From Actinomyces oricola (GTDB taxonomy: Bacteria; Actinomycetota; Actinomycetes; Actinomycetales; Actinomycetaceae): a stretch of DNA of 64,000 nucleotides. Every line of letters starts with the position of its first letter. Within the stretch, counting starts at the first letter, position 1. The notes below the pieces were generated by a model, which was given only the letters and a program-made list of their open reading frames with translations, was not told the DNA's origin and ran no database searches. The DNA lies in the NCBI RefSeq assembly GCF_004104015.1, contig NZ_RYFV01000004.1, forward strand, positions 110,877 to 174,876, in the 5' to 3' direction. The position numbers and the translations under genes were made by a program. Shown here piece after piece: positions 54,041 to 62,438 of the stretch.

Positions 54041-54586
54041 ATGACGTCGCAGAGCGTAGCACCAGTGGCGGTGAAGCCACTGCCGCGAACGCAGCCTCGC
54101 CGCGCCGCCCGTGGGTCCCGTCTCGCCCCCGTTGTCTTTCACCGTGTCATTAGTGGCGTGCACCGGATCCTGCCGCGCGCCGTGAGGGCGCGCGTGCCGG
54201 CCACCTTCCTCGGCTACGCGCTCATCAACGGATCGGCCTTCCTTATTGACATCAGTTTCCTGTGGGTCTTCTACGAGAAGCTGCACTGGTTCTACCCGCT
54301 GGCCGTCACGGTCGGCTACGCCATTGCCGGCATCTACTCCCTGCTGCTCAACCGCTGGCTGAACTTCCAGTCCCACGGGCACCTGGTGGCCCAGGGCTCG
54401 CGCTACTTCGCCGGGCTCATCAGCCAGTACGTGATTTTCATTGTGGGCCTGTCCAGCCTGCTGCACTGGGCGGGGATGAACGCCGAGTTGGCGCGCTTCC
54501 TCTCGGCGTGCTGCGAGGGCGTCTACCTGTACGTGCTCATGCGCGTATGGGTCTTCCGCGGCGCCCCGGAGCCCGAGGAACCCTGA
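54041..54586 (+). CDS. GtrA-like membrane protein
   Basis: 181 aa with four membrane helices (about 50-70, 80-105, 118-140, 150-168). The residues GYALINGSAFLIDISFLW and the loop NRWLNFQSHGH, followed by C-terminal MRVWVFRG, are typical of the GtrA/DPMS-associated family, which helps flip polyprenyl-linked sugars for wall or envelope glycans. Start ATG 54041 behind GGGAGAGG. Confidence 0.85.
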   Translation: MTSQSVAPVAVKPLPRTQPRRAARGSRLAPVVFHRVISGVHRILPRAVRARVPATFLGYALINGSAFLIDISFLWVFYEKLHWFYPLAVTVGYAIAGIYSLLLNRWLNFQSHGHLVAQGSRYFAGLISQYVIFIVGLSSLLHWAGMNAELARFLSACCEGVYLYVLMRVWVFRGAPEPEEP

Positions 54587-54651
54587 GCGGGGGATCGCCG
54601 AGCGAGGGCTTGCCGGCAGCGCCGGGCCTCGGCGGTCCTGACCATTCCATT

Positions 54652-54737
54652 GAAGCGCCCCTGAGAGTTGGGGGCCGCCGACTTCGGCGGAAGAAGTTGC
54701 GCGATCCAGGTCGAAGCGCCCCTGAGAGTCGGGGGCC
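54652..54737. repeat. 25-bp direct repeats 61 bp apart, with hairpin
   Basis: 54652-54676 and 54713-54737 differ at one base (GAAGCGCCCCTGAGAGT shared). Between them CCGCCGACTTCGGCGG (54675-54690) makes a 6-7-bp hairpin that could terminate the convergent GtrA-like and Pth2-like genes. Confidence 0.65.
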
Positions 54738-54828
54738 ACTGCCCGAGCGCCGGCCCCGCTGCCCGGTTGAGCCCGGCGGGGCCGGCCTTCCAGAGCTTCC
54801 CGAAGAAGGCACCGGGGCCCGGCCCGGT

Positions 54829-55626
54829 CTACCAGAAGGCCCGAGTAGTCTCAGTGGGCCCGTCGAGTTCAGTGAAGCCGGCGTCCACCACCGACACTGG
54901 CCGCACTGCGGCCTCCCACTGCCGGTGGGTCGGCACCACAAGCCGCACCCGGAAGCCGTCGGCGGCCCACGCCCGGCGCAGCGCGGTGGGCATCTGCGGG
55001 CTCTCCCAGGCCAGTTGAGCGGCGTGGGCCGCCTGGGCCGCAAGCTTGCCCGCGCTCATGTCGTGTACGGGGGTGGCCTCAATAGTCACCAGGGCGTCGT
55101 GGGAGAGGCTGTGCACCCCCAGGGCGATCTCCCCGGCCGCACTGGGGTCGCGGGCAATGCGCGCCGTAATGGCCGCCGGCGGCGGTGGCAGCTCGGCACC
55201 GGAGGGGAAGACCGTGCCCTCCACCTGGGTCTTGGCCAGGGCGGCGGGCAGGGGTCGGACCGGTCCGGGCACGAAGGCGCGGGCCGCCGCTGGTCCCCAG
55301 CCATGCGGCGTTTCCTGGGTGACGGTCACGCCGTCGAGCTCATGGAGTTCACGCCAGCGCGCCGAGCGGGCTCGGCGCACCAGTTTGCGAATGCGCCCGT
55401 CGTGCCAGTAGGAGACCGCCTCATGCCAGGGGCCGCCGGGTGCCGCCTGCGGTGAGGCCAGCAGGCCGACGACGGCGCGGGCCACGACCTCGGCCACGTC
55501 GACGCGCCTGGGCGGGTCAGTCTTGGAGTAGTGCACGGCGATCTGCATGCCCCAGGGGGTGTCATGGTCACCGCCGCTGGTCGGCGAGGGGCGCTGGGCG
55601 GCCGGGCGGGGGGCGGAAGCGGGCAT
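54829..55626 (-). CDS. Peptidyl-tRNA hydrolase 2-like protein
   Basis: 265 aa. The C-terminal third has DMSAGKLAAQAAHAAQLAW, matching the Pth2 motif (catalytic Lys and Asp region of archaeal/eukaryotic Pth2), with later RLVVPTHRQWEAA. The N-terminal part (MQIAVHYSKTDPPRR, WHDGRIRKLVRRARSARW) is an actinobacterial extension seen in long Pth2-like proteins. A role in recycling peptidyl-tRNA is plausible but unproven; the usual bacterial Pth is unrelated. Confidence 0.72.
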   Translation of the reverse strand: MPASAPRPAAQRPSPTSGGDHDTPWGMQIAVHYSKTDPPRRVDVAEVVARAVVGLLASPQAAPGGPWHEAVSYWHDGRIRKLVRRARSARWRELHELDGVTVTQETPHGWGPAAARAFVPGPVRPLPAALAKTQVEGTVFPSGAELPPPPAAITARIARDPSAAGEIALGVHSLSHDALVTIEATPVHDMSAGKLAAQAAHAAQLAWESPQMPTALRRAWAADGFRVRLVVPTHRQWEAAVRPVSVVDAGFTELDGPTETTRAFW

Positions 55627-55808
55627 GGGGTGAGCCTACGGAACAGCGCGTCCGGGGTCGGGGCGCCAAGCGGCGTCGTCCCGCTTGAGCGGGCCTCTCC
55701 TCCTGGGCGAGGAGAAGAGCGTTGGCCCCGTCTCGTTCGACAGCAGGAGCAAAAGACCAACAGCACCCCAATAAGTTACGGCCATGAACACGACTCCTTC
55801 GACCTCCG

Positions 55809-55900
55809 CCGGCCTGCCCGGCGCCCAGGGGAACAACCCGGTCGTACGAGGTCAGTGGCTGCGAGGTGTCCGGCCTGCCCGGCGCCCAGGGGAACAACCC
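55809..55900 (+). repeat. 61-bp tandem duplication at the 5' end of the M48 protease gene
   Basis: A 31-bp block (CCGGCCTGCCCGGCGCCCAG at its left end) is exact at 55809-55839 and 55870-55900, period 61. Since 61 is one more than a multiple of 3, the ATG at 55784 (Met-Asn-Thr-Thr-Pro-Ser...) is out of frame with the protease. Deleting one unit would fuse it to the protease at the shared Gly-Leu-Pro-Gly-Ala-Gln. Confidence 0.8.
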
Positions 55901-57083
55901 TGGCCCTGAGATCCCCAGGCCGCGCCTGCTCAACGGCGCCACCATCCATGGGGTGGCCGGTCAACGAAAACTGCGCCACCCGGCGGAGTGGCCACTGGTG
56001 TGGGCGTCCGCGGTCATCACCGCGATCGCCTATGGGCTGTGGGCGGCAACTCTGGCGTGGCTCGCCCTGGTCCCCGAGCACACTGGGGTCGGCACGTACG
56101 TGCGGGACTTCCTCAGCACGGACTCCACCGCCGTCCAGGCCCTCCTGTTCCTGCCGTTCATGCCCATCATTATCTGGGTGGTCAGGGCCATGATGTACGC
56201 CAATATGCGGTCCAACGCGGTGCAGATGAGTCCCACCCAGTTCCCCGAGGGGTACCGCATGGTGGTGGAGGCCGCGCAGCGCCAAGGGCTGCGGCGCGTG
56301 CCCGACGCCTACGTACTGCTGGGCAACGGCGCTATTAACGCCTTCGCCTCCGGTCACGGCTTCCGCCGCTTCGTGGTGGTGTATTCCGACCTATTCGAGA
56401 TCGGCGGGCGGGCCCGGGACCCCGAGGCCCTGCGCTTCGTCATTAACCACGAAGTGGGGCACCTGGCCGCCGGTCACGTCTCCTACTTCCGGCTCCTGCT
56501 GACCCTCCTGGCCCGCCAGCTCCCGCTGCTCGGCCCGGCCCTGTCACGGGCCCAGGAGTACACCGCCGACAACTACGGTTACGACGCCGCCCCGCAGGGG
56601 GTGGCCGGGGTCATGGGCCTGCTCACCGCGGGCAAGTACCTGGGCGCCCAGGTCAATACCCATGCGCTGGCCGACCGCGCCGCCCGCGAGAAGGGCCTGT
56701 GGCTGCACCTGGTTGTTTGGGGGGCCAGCCACCCGGTGCCGACCTGGCGGACCCATGCCCTGCGCGACCGGAACCGACCGGGCCGGATCATGCTGCGCCC
56801 CAAGGAGAGCGCGGCCTGGTTCCCGCCGGCTGGGGCTCATGGGTCGCAGCACTCCGCAACATGGCCGACCCCCGCCCAGGTCCTCGCGCACCTGGACAGC
56901 AGCAAGCCTCGGGTCCCCTCCGAGGAGCAGTTCGGACGCTACCCGGGGATCAGCTACGAGGTGCCGCGCGACGAGCTGCGCTGGGCGGACCCGACCCCGG
57001 CGCCGGTCTCGCCGCCCCCGGCCCAGCCCGACCCCTGGCACTCGCCCTCGGGCGCCGGCACCGACTCCTCCGCGCCAGCCTGA
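55866..57083 (+). CDS. M48-family membrane zinc metalloprotease
   Basis: 405 aa from GTG 55866. Two membrane helices (about 45-70 and 88-110) precede the catalytic domain: zinc motif FVINHEVGHLAAGH (about residue 195) and third ligand Glu in RAQEYTADNYG. The C-terminal 80 residues are Pro-rich. HtpX-type envelope quality-control protease. The start is doubtful: the better initiator, ATG 55784, is out of frame because of the 61-bp duplication. Loss of one unit would give a longer N terminus, so the gene may be phase-variable or recently altered. Confidence 0.85.
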   Translation: MSGLPGAQGNNPGPEIPRPRLLNGATIHGVAGQRKLRHPAEWPLVWASAVITAIAYGLWAATLAWLALVPEHTGVGTYVRDFLSTDSTAVQALLFLPFMPIIIWVVRAMMYANMRSNAVQMSPTQFPEGYRMVVEAAQRQGLRRVPDAYVLLGNGAINAFASGHGFRRFVVVYSDLFEIGGRARDPEALRFVINHEVGHLAAGHVSYFRLLLTLLARQLPLLGPALSRAQEYTADNYGYDAAPQGVAGVMGLLTAGKYLGAQVNTHALADRAAREKGLWLHLVVWGASHPVPTWRTHALRDRNRPGRIMLRPKESAAWFPPAGAHGSQHSATWPTPAQVLAHLDSSKPRVPSEEQFGRYPGISYEVPRDELRWADPTPAPVSPPPAQPDPWHSPSGAGTDSSAPA

Positions 57084-57594
57084 ACCCCAGGAGCAGGGCC
57101 CGCCCGGGCACGGTGAGTCATTAACGTCGGTCCGCCGGCCGAGTCGAGCAGTGTCGATCCGCACGCCGAAGTTAACCTGCACGCCGAATACGCCGATCGC
57201 GGCCGCCTCTCGTTCTCCAGTCAACAGTCCTTGGCCGAAGAACGAGAGGCGGCCGCGATCGGCATTGGTGCAGGGCCAGCGCGCTCCTGGCGATTACGCG
57301 CTACCCATTGCCGCACAAAGCCAGCGGTCCGAGGCCGGCCCGCCGCGCACGCACCTGGAGCGCCGAGGCCGCAACTCACCTGCGGCGCCCCGTGGGCCCC
57401 GGGTCGGCCCACAGTGATGCCATCGCTGATGGACTGCCTGCCGGGCACCCCGTGGGCCCGAGGTCGACCGGACCTGAGCGTCCGCCTTGTTCGGGTGCGG
57501 TCTTTGCGGCTTAAGGGACCGCGGATGGGACTCAGAGCTCACGGGCTGGGGCATTCGGCGGACGGGGATACACCTCCTGAGAGACAATGGTGAG
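57084..57594. other. Gene-free region with 25-bp inverted repeat
   Basis: Holds a perfect inverted repeat: GCCGATCGCGGCCGCCTCTC at the start of the left arm (57192-57216) and its complement at 57239-57263, with 22 nt between. Two GCACGCCGAA direct repeats lie just upstream (about 57160-57188), and an imperfect GCCCCGTGGGCCC repeat at about 57393 and 57447. The inverted repeat lies about 110 bp past the M48 stop and could be its terminator. No gene seen. Confidence 0.6.
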
Positions 57595-58221
57595 ATGCGG
57601 CACATTATCTGGGATATGGGTGGAACCCTGGTCGATACCTACCCCGGGGTGGTCAACGCTTTGTGCAAGGCGGCGTTTGGAGACACCACCCCGGCTCACC
57701 TGCGCGAAACCGGCGCTCTGACCAGGCGCTCAATCGGCCACGCCATTGAGACCCTTTCCGCCTCGCGCGGGGTGCCCCGTGAGGATCTGGAGCGCGCCCA
57801 CGAGGAGCTTAAGACCCGATGGCGCACCCGGCCGGCCCCCGTCATGGACGGTGCACGTGAACTCATGGCGCGGGTGTGGGAGAAGGGGGGCCTCAACCTC
57901 ATGGCCACCCACCGCGACCGGGCCAGCGCCACCATGCTGGTTACCGTGCTCGGCCTCGACCTCGACGACATGGTCTGCGCACCCGACGGCTACGAGCGCA
58001 AGCCCAGCCCCGCCATGAACCTCCTGCTGGCCGACAAGTACGGCCTCGATCCAACCCAGGTCCTTTGCGTAGGGGACCGCCCCATTGACGCCGTCGCCGC
58101 CGCGCGCGCCGGGATGCCTCCTGCGCTCCTGGTCTCCCCGGGAACCATCCTCACCCTCGAAAACCCGGTCGAGGGCACGGTGGTGGTGGCGAGCCTGCGC
58201 GACCTCATCCCCTTCTTCTGA
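57595..58221 (+). CDS. HAD-family hydrolase (phosphatase)
   Basis: 208 aa. Motif I is WDMGGTLVDTYPG with the nucleophile Asp at about residue 7 but Met-Gly in place of the usual Asp at +2 (DxG rather than DxD). Motif II is MATHRD, the Lys is in YERKPSP, and the acidic motif is CVGDRPIDAVAA. An alpha-helical cap lies between I and II, as in phosphoglycolate phosphatase-like proteins. Loss of the second Asp may alter or weaken catalysis. Start ATG 57595. Confidence 0.82.
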   Translation: MRHIIWDMGGTLVDTYPGVVNALCKAAFGDTTPAHLRETGALTRRSIGHAIETLSASRGVPREDLERAHEELKTRWRTRPAPVMDGARELMARVWEKGGLNLMATHRDRASATMLVTVLGLDLDDMVCAPDGYERKPSPAMNLLLADKYGLDPTQVLCVGDRPIDAVAAARAGMPPALLVSPGTILTLENPVEGTVVVASLRDLIPFF

Positions 58222-58453
58222 GTCCCTCTGGGCCCCCGACCCCCCACGGGAGGCCCTGGGCGAGGCGGGCCCGAGCGGGGTCTCCGGCGCATTCAAGAGG
58301 AAGCGCCCGGGAGCCCTGGGCGGGGCGGGGCAGGCCTTACCGTGAGCTCGGGGACCACTGAGGCGCCCTGGGGCCTGGTTGAGCGCATCAAGCCATGCGG
58401 CGGCGCCGATGGGCGGCGCCGCCGGTGGGCGGGTGGCCGGAAGGATTGGCGGT
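58222..58453. other. Gene-free stretch left of element copy 2
   Basis: No gene. 58425-58453 continues the similarity of the 202-bp element (about 26 of 29 bases shared with 8110-8138, inverted), so the full related block is about 231 bp. Confidence 0.6.
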
Positions 58454-58655
58454 GTTGCACATTCTTCTTGCGTGGGGCTGTGGGGGATCGTTGGTATTTC
58501 AACGATCCCTCGCCGTAAGCCACCCGTTCGGCAAAGATGAATGTGCAACGGAGTACCCATTCGCACATTCATCCCATTCCCGAACCCTCAAGCCCCGAGC
58601 AGATCCGCAGGATTCCGCGCCTCCTCAGTCTTCGAGGGAAGAAAGAATGTGCAAC
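58454..58655 (-). repeat. 202-bp structured inverted-repeat element, copy 2 (inverted)
   Basis: Same length and same 13-bp terminal inverted repeats (58454-58466 and 58643-58655) as 7908-8109, in opposite orientation. About 84 percent identical by hand count with no gap; the one divergent block corresponds to copy 1 positions 8038-8047. Several differences keep pairing in the stems when read in the copy 1 direction (for example A to G opposite T). It lies between two plus-strand genes. Confidence 0.85.
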
Positions 58656-58759
58656 CCCCCAAGCCCGCACGCACCTCCCGGGGGTCGCCACTGCGCCAGA
58701 GGCCGGCCGGCCAACGTGCTAGGTTCTCCCCGCGCCGGCCCCAAGCACGAGGAGCAGCA

Positions 58760-59518
58760 ATGGCCACCGACCCCATCGCCCCAGTTGACCGGCAGCGAAT
58801 CCGGCCGGCCGACCAGGCCCCGGCCCTCCAACCCGAAGAGCCCGCGGTCACCAACTGGAAGACGACCGCACTCAATGAGTTATTCGCCCACCTGCTGGCC
58901 CTGGCCGGAACCCCGACAGGCCGCCCCGCCATTGTCGCGGTGGACGGCCGCGGCGCCGCCGGCAAGACGACCCTGGCCGGGGCCCTGGTCTCAGCCGTCC
59001 CGGGGACGCAAGTAGTGCACGTTGACGACCTGGACTGGAATGAGCCCCTCTACCAGTGGGATCACGTGCTCGTGGCCGCACTCACCGAGCTGCACACCAC
59101 CGGTGCCCTGGACTACGTGCCCCCGGCGTGGCGGCCCCACGGCCGCTCCGGCTCGGTGGTGGTCCAGGCCGGGACTCCACTCGTCGTCGTCGAAGGAACC
59201 GGGGCGAGCATGCGGGCCGTGACCGATCTGCTGGATGCGTGCGTGTGGGTCCAGACCGATGACCAAGTCGCCGAGGACCGCGGCATCCAGCGGGACATTG
59301 CCGAGGGGGTCAATGGGGGCGTCGAAGACACGGTGGCCTTCTGGCACTGGTGGATGGCCGGCGAGCGGCGTTTCTTCGCCGCCGATCGGCCTTGGGAGCG
59401 GGCGGACGTCATCGTCTCCGGTGCGCCGGCGCTCGGCGTGGAGGCCGGGGAGGTCGCCTGGGCGGAGGGCCCGCTGCGCTCGCCGACTGCAACCGTATTG
59501 GGCGCGCACAAGCACTAA
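58760..59518 (+). CDS. P-loop kinase, uridine kinase-like
   Basis: 252 aa. Walker A VDGRGAAGKTTLAGAL (about residues 60-75), then VVHVDDLDWNEPLYQWD, a likely acidic Walker B/lid segment, and VVVEGTGASMRAV. It resembles the nucleoside/uridine kinase and small actinobacterial ATP-binding proteins of unknown substrate. Start ATG 58760 behind AGGAG. Convergent with the MFS gene. Confidence 0.8.
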   Translation: MATDPIAPVDRQRIRPADQAPALQPEEPAVTNWKTTALNELFAHLLALAGTPTGRPAIVAVDGRGAAGKTTLAGALVSAVPGTQVVHVDDLDWNEPLYQWDHVLVAALTELHTTGALDYVPPAWRPHGRSGSVVVQAGTPLVVVEGTGASMRAVTDLLDACVWVQTDDQVAEDRGIQRDIAEGVNGGVEDTVAFWHWWMAGERRFFAADRPWERADVIVSGAPALGVEAGEVAWAEGPLRSPTATVLGAHKH

Positions 59519-59529
59519 GGCCGCACACG

Positions 59530-59589
59530 GGCCCAGGGGCGGGTGCCGGGCCGGTCGCTCTATGACCGACCGTCACCCGCCCCTGGGCC
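59530..59589. terminator. Bidirectional hairpin terminator
   Basis: Perfect 16-bp stem GGCCCAGGGGCGGGTG (59530-59545) and its complement (59574-59589) with a 28-nt loop containing a small inner CGGTC/GACCG hairpin. Lies between two converging genes. Confidence 0.7.
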
Positions 59590-59610
59590 AGTACCTCGCC
59601 CTCATCGCCC

Positions 59611-61233
59611 TCAGGCGCTCACCGGTACCGCCGTGGCGGTGTCCTGCGCCTCAGCGACCTGCTCCATGCCGCTCTTGCGCGACAGCGGCACCTCCGGCAG
59701 AAGCAGCGCCACCACGGCGGTGACCACGAACAGCGGCACCATCCAGCCGAAGATGGGCAGCAGGGCGTCCGCGTAGGAGCTCGCGACGGCGTCGTGCAGC
59801 ACCGTAGGGAGCTGGTTCACCAGCGCAGGGGTCAGTGAGGAGGTGTCCTGCCCCTGGAACTGGGCGAGCGCCGTCGGGTCCGCGCTATGGGCCAAGGACG
59901 TCATCTTCTCGGCGAGCTCACTGGTGAGATTGGAGGAGAATGCCGCACCAATGAGGGAGGCGCCCAGCGCGACCGCCACTTCGCGGAAGAAGTTGTTGCC
60001 ACTGGTGGCCGTGCCCAGGTGCCGGGCGGGAACGGCGTTCTGGACAACAGTGACCAGGAGCTGGAAGAACAGGCCGATCCCCGCGCCCATGACGAAGGTG
60101 GCCGCAGAGACCTCCCACACCGGCGAGGAAATGCTCAGCCTGGAGAGCCAGAGGGCGGCGGTAGCCGCGACCAGGGATCCGGCCACGGGGTAGGCCTTGT
60201 AGCGGCCGTTACGTGCGACCAGGACGCCCGAGAGGATGGAGGCGGTGAGCATGCCAATGGTCATGGGCACCAGAAGGAGCCCGGAGATGGTGGCAGAATG
60301 CCCGTAGACCATCTGCAAGTAAGTGGGCAGATAGCTCATGACGCCAATCATCCCGCCCATGGCGAGCATGCCCACCACGGTGGAGATGACGAATGTGCGG
60401 TTGGTCAGAATAGCGGAGGGCAATATGGGGTCGGCCGCCCGCGTCTCGACCCAGGCGAACAGCCCCCAGCAGGCCACGCCGGCCACGACCAGGAAGATAA
60501 TGACGGGGCTGGACCAGGCGTACTGGGTGCCTCCCCAGGTGGCCACGAGGACCAGGGCGATGGCCCCGGCGTTCATGAGGGCCAGGCCGGCCCAATCAAT
60601 GGGACTGCTCAGAGGGCGCTTGGGCAGGCGCAGCACCACCGTGACGGCGATAAAGGCGAGAACGCCCAAGGGGAGGTTAATCCAGAAGGTCCAGCGCCAG
60701 GACACCGAGTCGGTCAACCAGCCGCCGATAATGGGGCCCAGAATTGAGGCGATGCCGAACATGGTGCCCATGGGGGCCATGTAGGTGCCGCGCACGCGCG
60801 GTGGAATGAGGTCTCCGGTAATGGCCTGGGAGGAAATCATGAGGCCGCCGCCGCCCAGGCCCTGCAAGGCGCGGTAAGCGATGAGTTGGATCATGGTGGT
60901 GGCGGTGCCGCACAGGGCCGAGCCGACAAGGAACAGACCAATAGCCGTCAGGAAAAGATTCTTGCGCCCCACCAGGTCGCCGAGCTTGCCGTAAACGGGC
61001 ATGGCCACAGTGATCGCCAGGGTGTATGCGGTGAGGATCCAGGCCATGTGGGCGGCGCCGCCCAGGTCGCCCACAATAGTGGGTAGGGCGGTGCCGACAA
61101 TGGTCTGATCCATGGCGGACAGGAACATGACCACCAGGAGTGAGGCGTAGACGGCCCAGAAGCGGCGGTCGGGGTGGAAATCACTTTCCGCGCTGGTCGC
61201 GGCCCGAGCCGACGGCGTCGCGTGTTCAGTCAT
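59611..61233 (-). CDS. MFS drug/proton antiporter, DHA2 (EmrB/QacA) type
   Basis: 540 aa with 14 membrane helices. Motif D1-like MDQTIVGTALPTI at helix 1, motif A GKLGDLVGRKN after helix 2, motif C region YRALQGLGGGGL. Start ATG 61233 behind GAAGGTGAC. Expected to export cationic or hydrophobic toxic compounds using proton entry. Downstream of and on the same strand as the TetR gene, which probably represses it. Confidence 0.92.
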   Translation of the reverse strand: MTEHATPSARAATSAESDFHPDRRFWAVYASLLVVMFLSAMDQTIVGTALPTIVGDLGGAAHMAWILTAYTLAITVAMPVYGKLGDLVGRKNLFLTAIGLFLVGSALCGTATTMIQLIAYRALQGLGGGGLMISSQAITGDLIPPRVRGTYMAPMGTMFGIASILGPIIGGWLTDSVSWRWTFWINLPLGVLAFIAVTVVLRLPKRPLSSPIDWAGLALMNAGAIALVLVATWGGTQYAWSSPVIIFLVVAGVACWGLFAWVETRAADPILPSAILTNRTFVISTVVGMLAMGGMIGVMSYLPTYLQMVYGHSATISGLLLVPMTIGMLTASILSGVLVARNGRYKAYPVAGSLVAATAALWLSRLSISSPVWEVSAATFVMGAGIGLFFQLLVTVVQNAVPARHLGTATSGNNFFREVAVALGASLIGAAFSSNLTSELAEKMTSLAHSADPTALAQFQGQDTSSLTPALVNQLPTVLHDAVASSYADALLPIFGWMVPLFVVTAVVALLLPEVPLSRKSGMEQVAEAQDTATAVPVSA

Positions 61234-61293
61234 ATGTTGTCACCTTCATGTAAAAGTTGGGAAGGATTTAAAAAGGAACCAATGGGATTGGCC

Positions 61294-61407
61294 CGGCCGG
61301 CCGGGACCGAATTTGCGGGGCCGGGCCTGGTAGGGCCGGCCGGGACCGGATTCGCAGGGCCGGGGCTCGGTGCGCCCGTTTCGCAACTCGGTGCGCCCGT
61401 TTCGCAA
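61294..61407. repeat. Tandem repeats between MFS and TetR genes
   Basis: A 39-bp-period pair sharing GGCCGGCCGGGACCG (61295 and 61334) and an exact 21-bp tandem pair (61366-61386, 61387-61407). No gene lies in this 200-bp gap. Confidence 0.7.
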
Positions 61408-61434
61408 GCAGGAGCGCCGGCCGAATCCGGTCGG

Positions 61435-62184
61435 TCAGGCGGCGCCGTGCCGGTCGGGTGGGGTGAGAACCTCGCCCATGGCCGCACTCACGGCGCGAAT
61501 CGCCTCGGGAAGGGTCAGTGACACCTGAGGTCGGCCCCCTGCATCTTCAGATGCTGCCGGTTGTTCCAGGGCCGCCGCGGATGCGGCCCCGGCCCGGGCG
61601 GCTACATCCTCGGTCCGGGCGGGGCCGACAGGGCGCTCCGGGGTCGGGGCGGAGCCGACGGGGTGCTCCGGGGTCGGGGGTGAGCCGCTGGCGTCGCGGC
61701 CCGTCCACAGATCCATGGCGGCGTGCTGGATGCTAATAGTCAGGGCGACGACCGCGCGCACGCGGGCGTCGTCGACTGGGACACGGAGGCGACGGCTCAC
61801 GGCATCGGTCAAGGAGAACGCGAAGCTGCGAAAGCGCTCATGAACAGCGCGCTCCACTTCAGGGTTGTCGCGGACGATTCCCTCGAAGCCGACGAGCCAG
61901 CCGCGTTCAGATTCCAGGGGCTGCGCCCCGCAGACCAGAAGGGTGGTCAAGTCCTCCAGAAGAGGGCCCGAGCCGGCCACGAAGGCCTCGACCGCCTCGG
62001 GCTCGGGCGGTTCCGGGCCTACCACCAGAAGGTCAGCCTTCGAGTCGAAATGGTTGAAGACTGTGCGCCGTGAGACGCCGGCCAGGGCGGCGACGTCATC
62101 GACGGTGACAGCGGCATAGCCGCGCTCCCGGGTCAGGGTGAGCGCAGCCGCGCGAATGGCGGCACGGGTGCGCCGGGCGTTCAT
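61435..62184 (-). CDS. TetR-family transcriptional repressor
   Basis: 249 aa from ATG 62184 (MNARRTRAAIRAAALT). N-terminal helix-turn-helix: YAAVTVDDVAALAGVSRRTVFNHFDSKADLL (residues about 22-52). The C-terminal ligand domain ends in a long Pro/Thr/Ala-rich stretch. A GTG at 62223 is in frame but lies inside the palindromic operator, so the ATG is preferred. Likely represses itself and the exporter downstream. Confidence 0.9.
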   Translation of the reverse strand: MNARRTRAAIRAAALTLTRERGYAAVTVDDVAALAGVSRRTVFNHFDSKADLLVVGPEPPEPEAVEAFVAGSGPLLEDLTTLLVCGAQPLESERGWLVGFEGIVRDNPEVERAVHERFRSFAFSLTDAVSRRLRVPVDDARVRAVVALTISIQHAAMDLWTGRDASGSPPTPEHPVGSAPTPERPVGPARTEDVAARAGAASAAALEQPAASEDAGGRPQVSLTLPEAIRAVSAAMGEVLTPPDRHGAA

Positions 62185-62220
62185 GGCACGGCGGTTGGAT
62201 CGAGTCACCACCCCAGTATG

Positions 62221-62246
62221 CACTCAGTGCAAATTTGCACCAAGTG
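62221..62246. promoter_or_regulatory. Candidate TetR operator
   Basis: 26-bp palindrome, CACT...TGCAAATTTGCA...AGTG, with a perfect 12-bp core; about 22 of 26 positions are symmetric. It lies 37 bp upstream of the tetR ATG, between tetR and the divergent acetyltransferase gene, so bound repressor could affect both. Confidence 0.6.
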
Positions 62247-62438
62247 CAGCTATATGCGAGGTCGGTCACGTTGCGCACTGACGCCAGGCGACCGACCGCA
62301 GAAGACTCCTGCCGGCCCGGCCGCCCATGGGCGCAACCTCTGCCTAGAACTGCCCAGAACCTGGCCGTCGCCGCGCCCGACCGCCTACCATTCCTACTCC
62401 GGCCCCGCCAGCCGCCTGATCACGCAAAGGAGCGTCCC

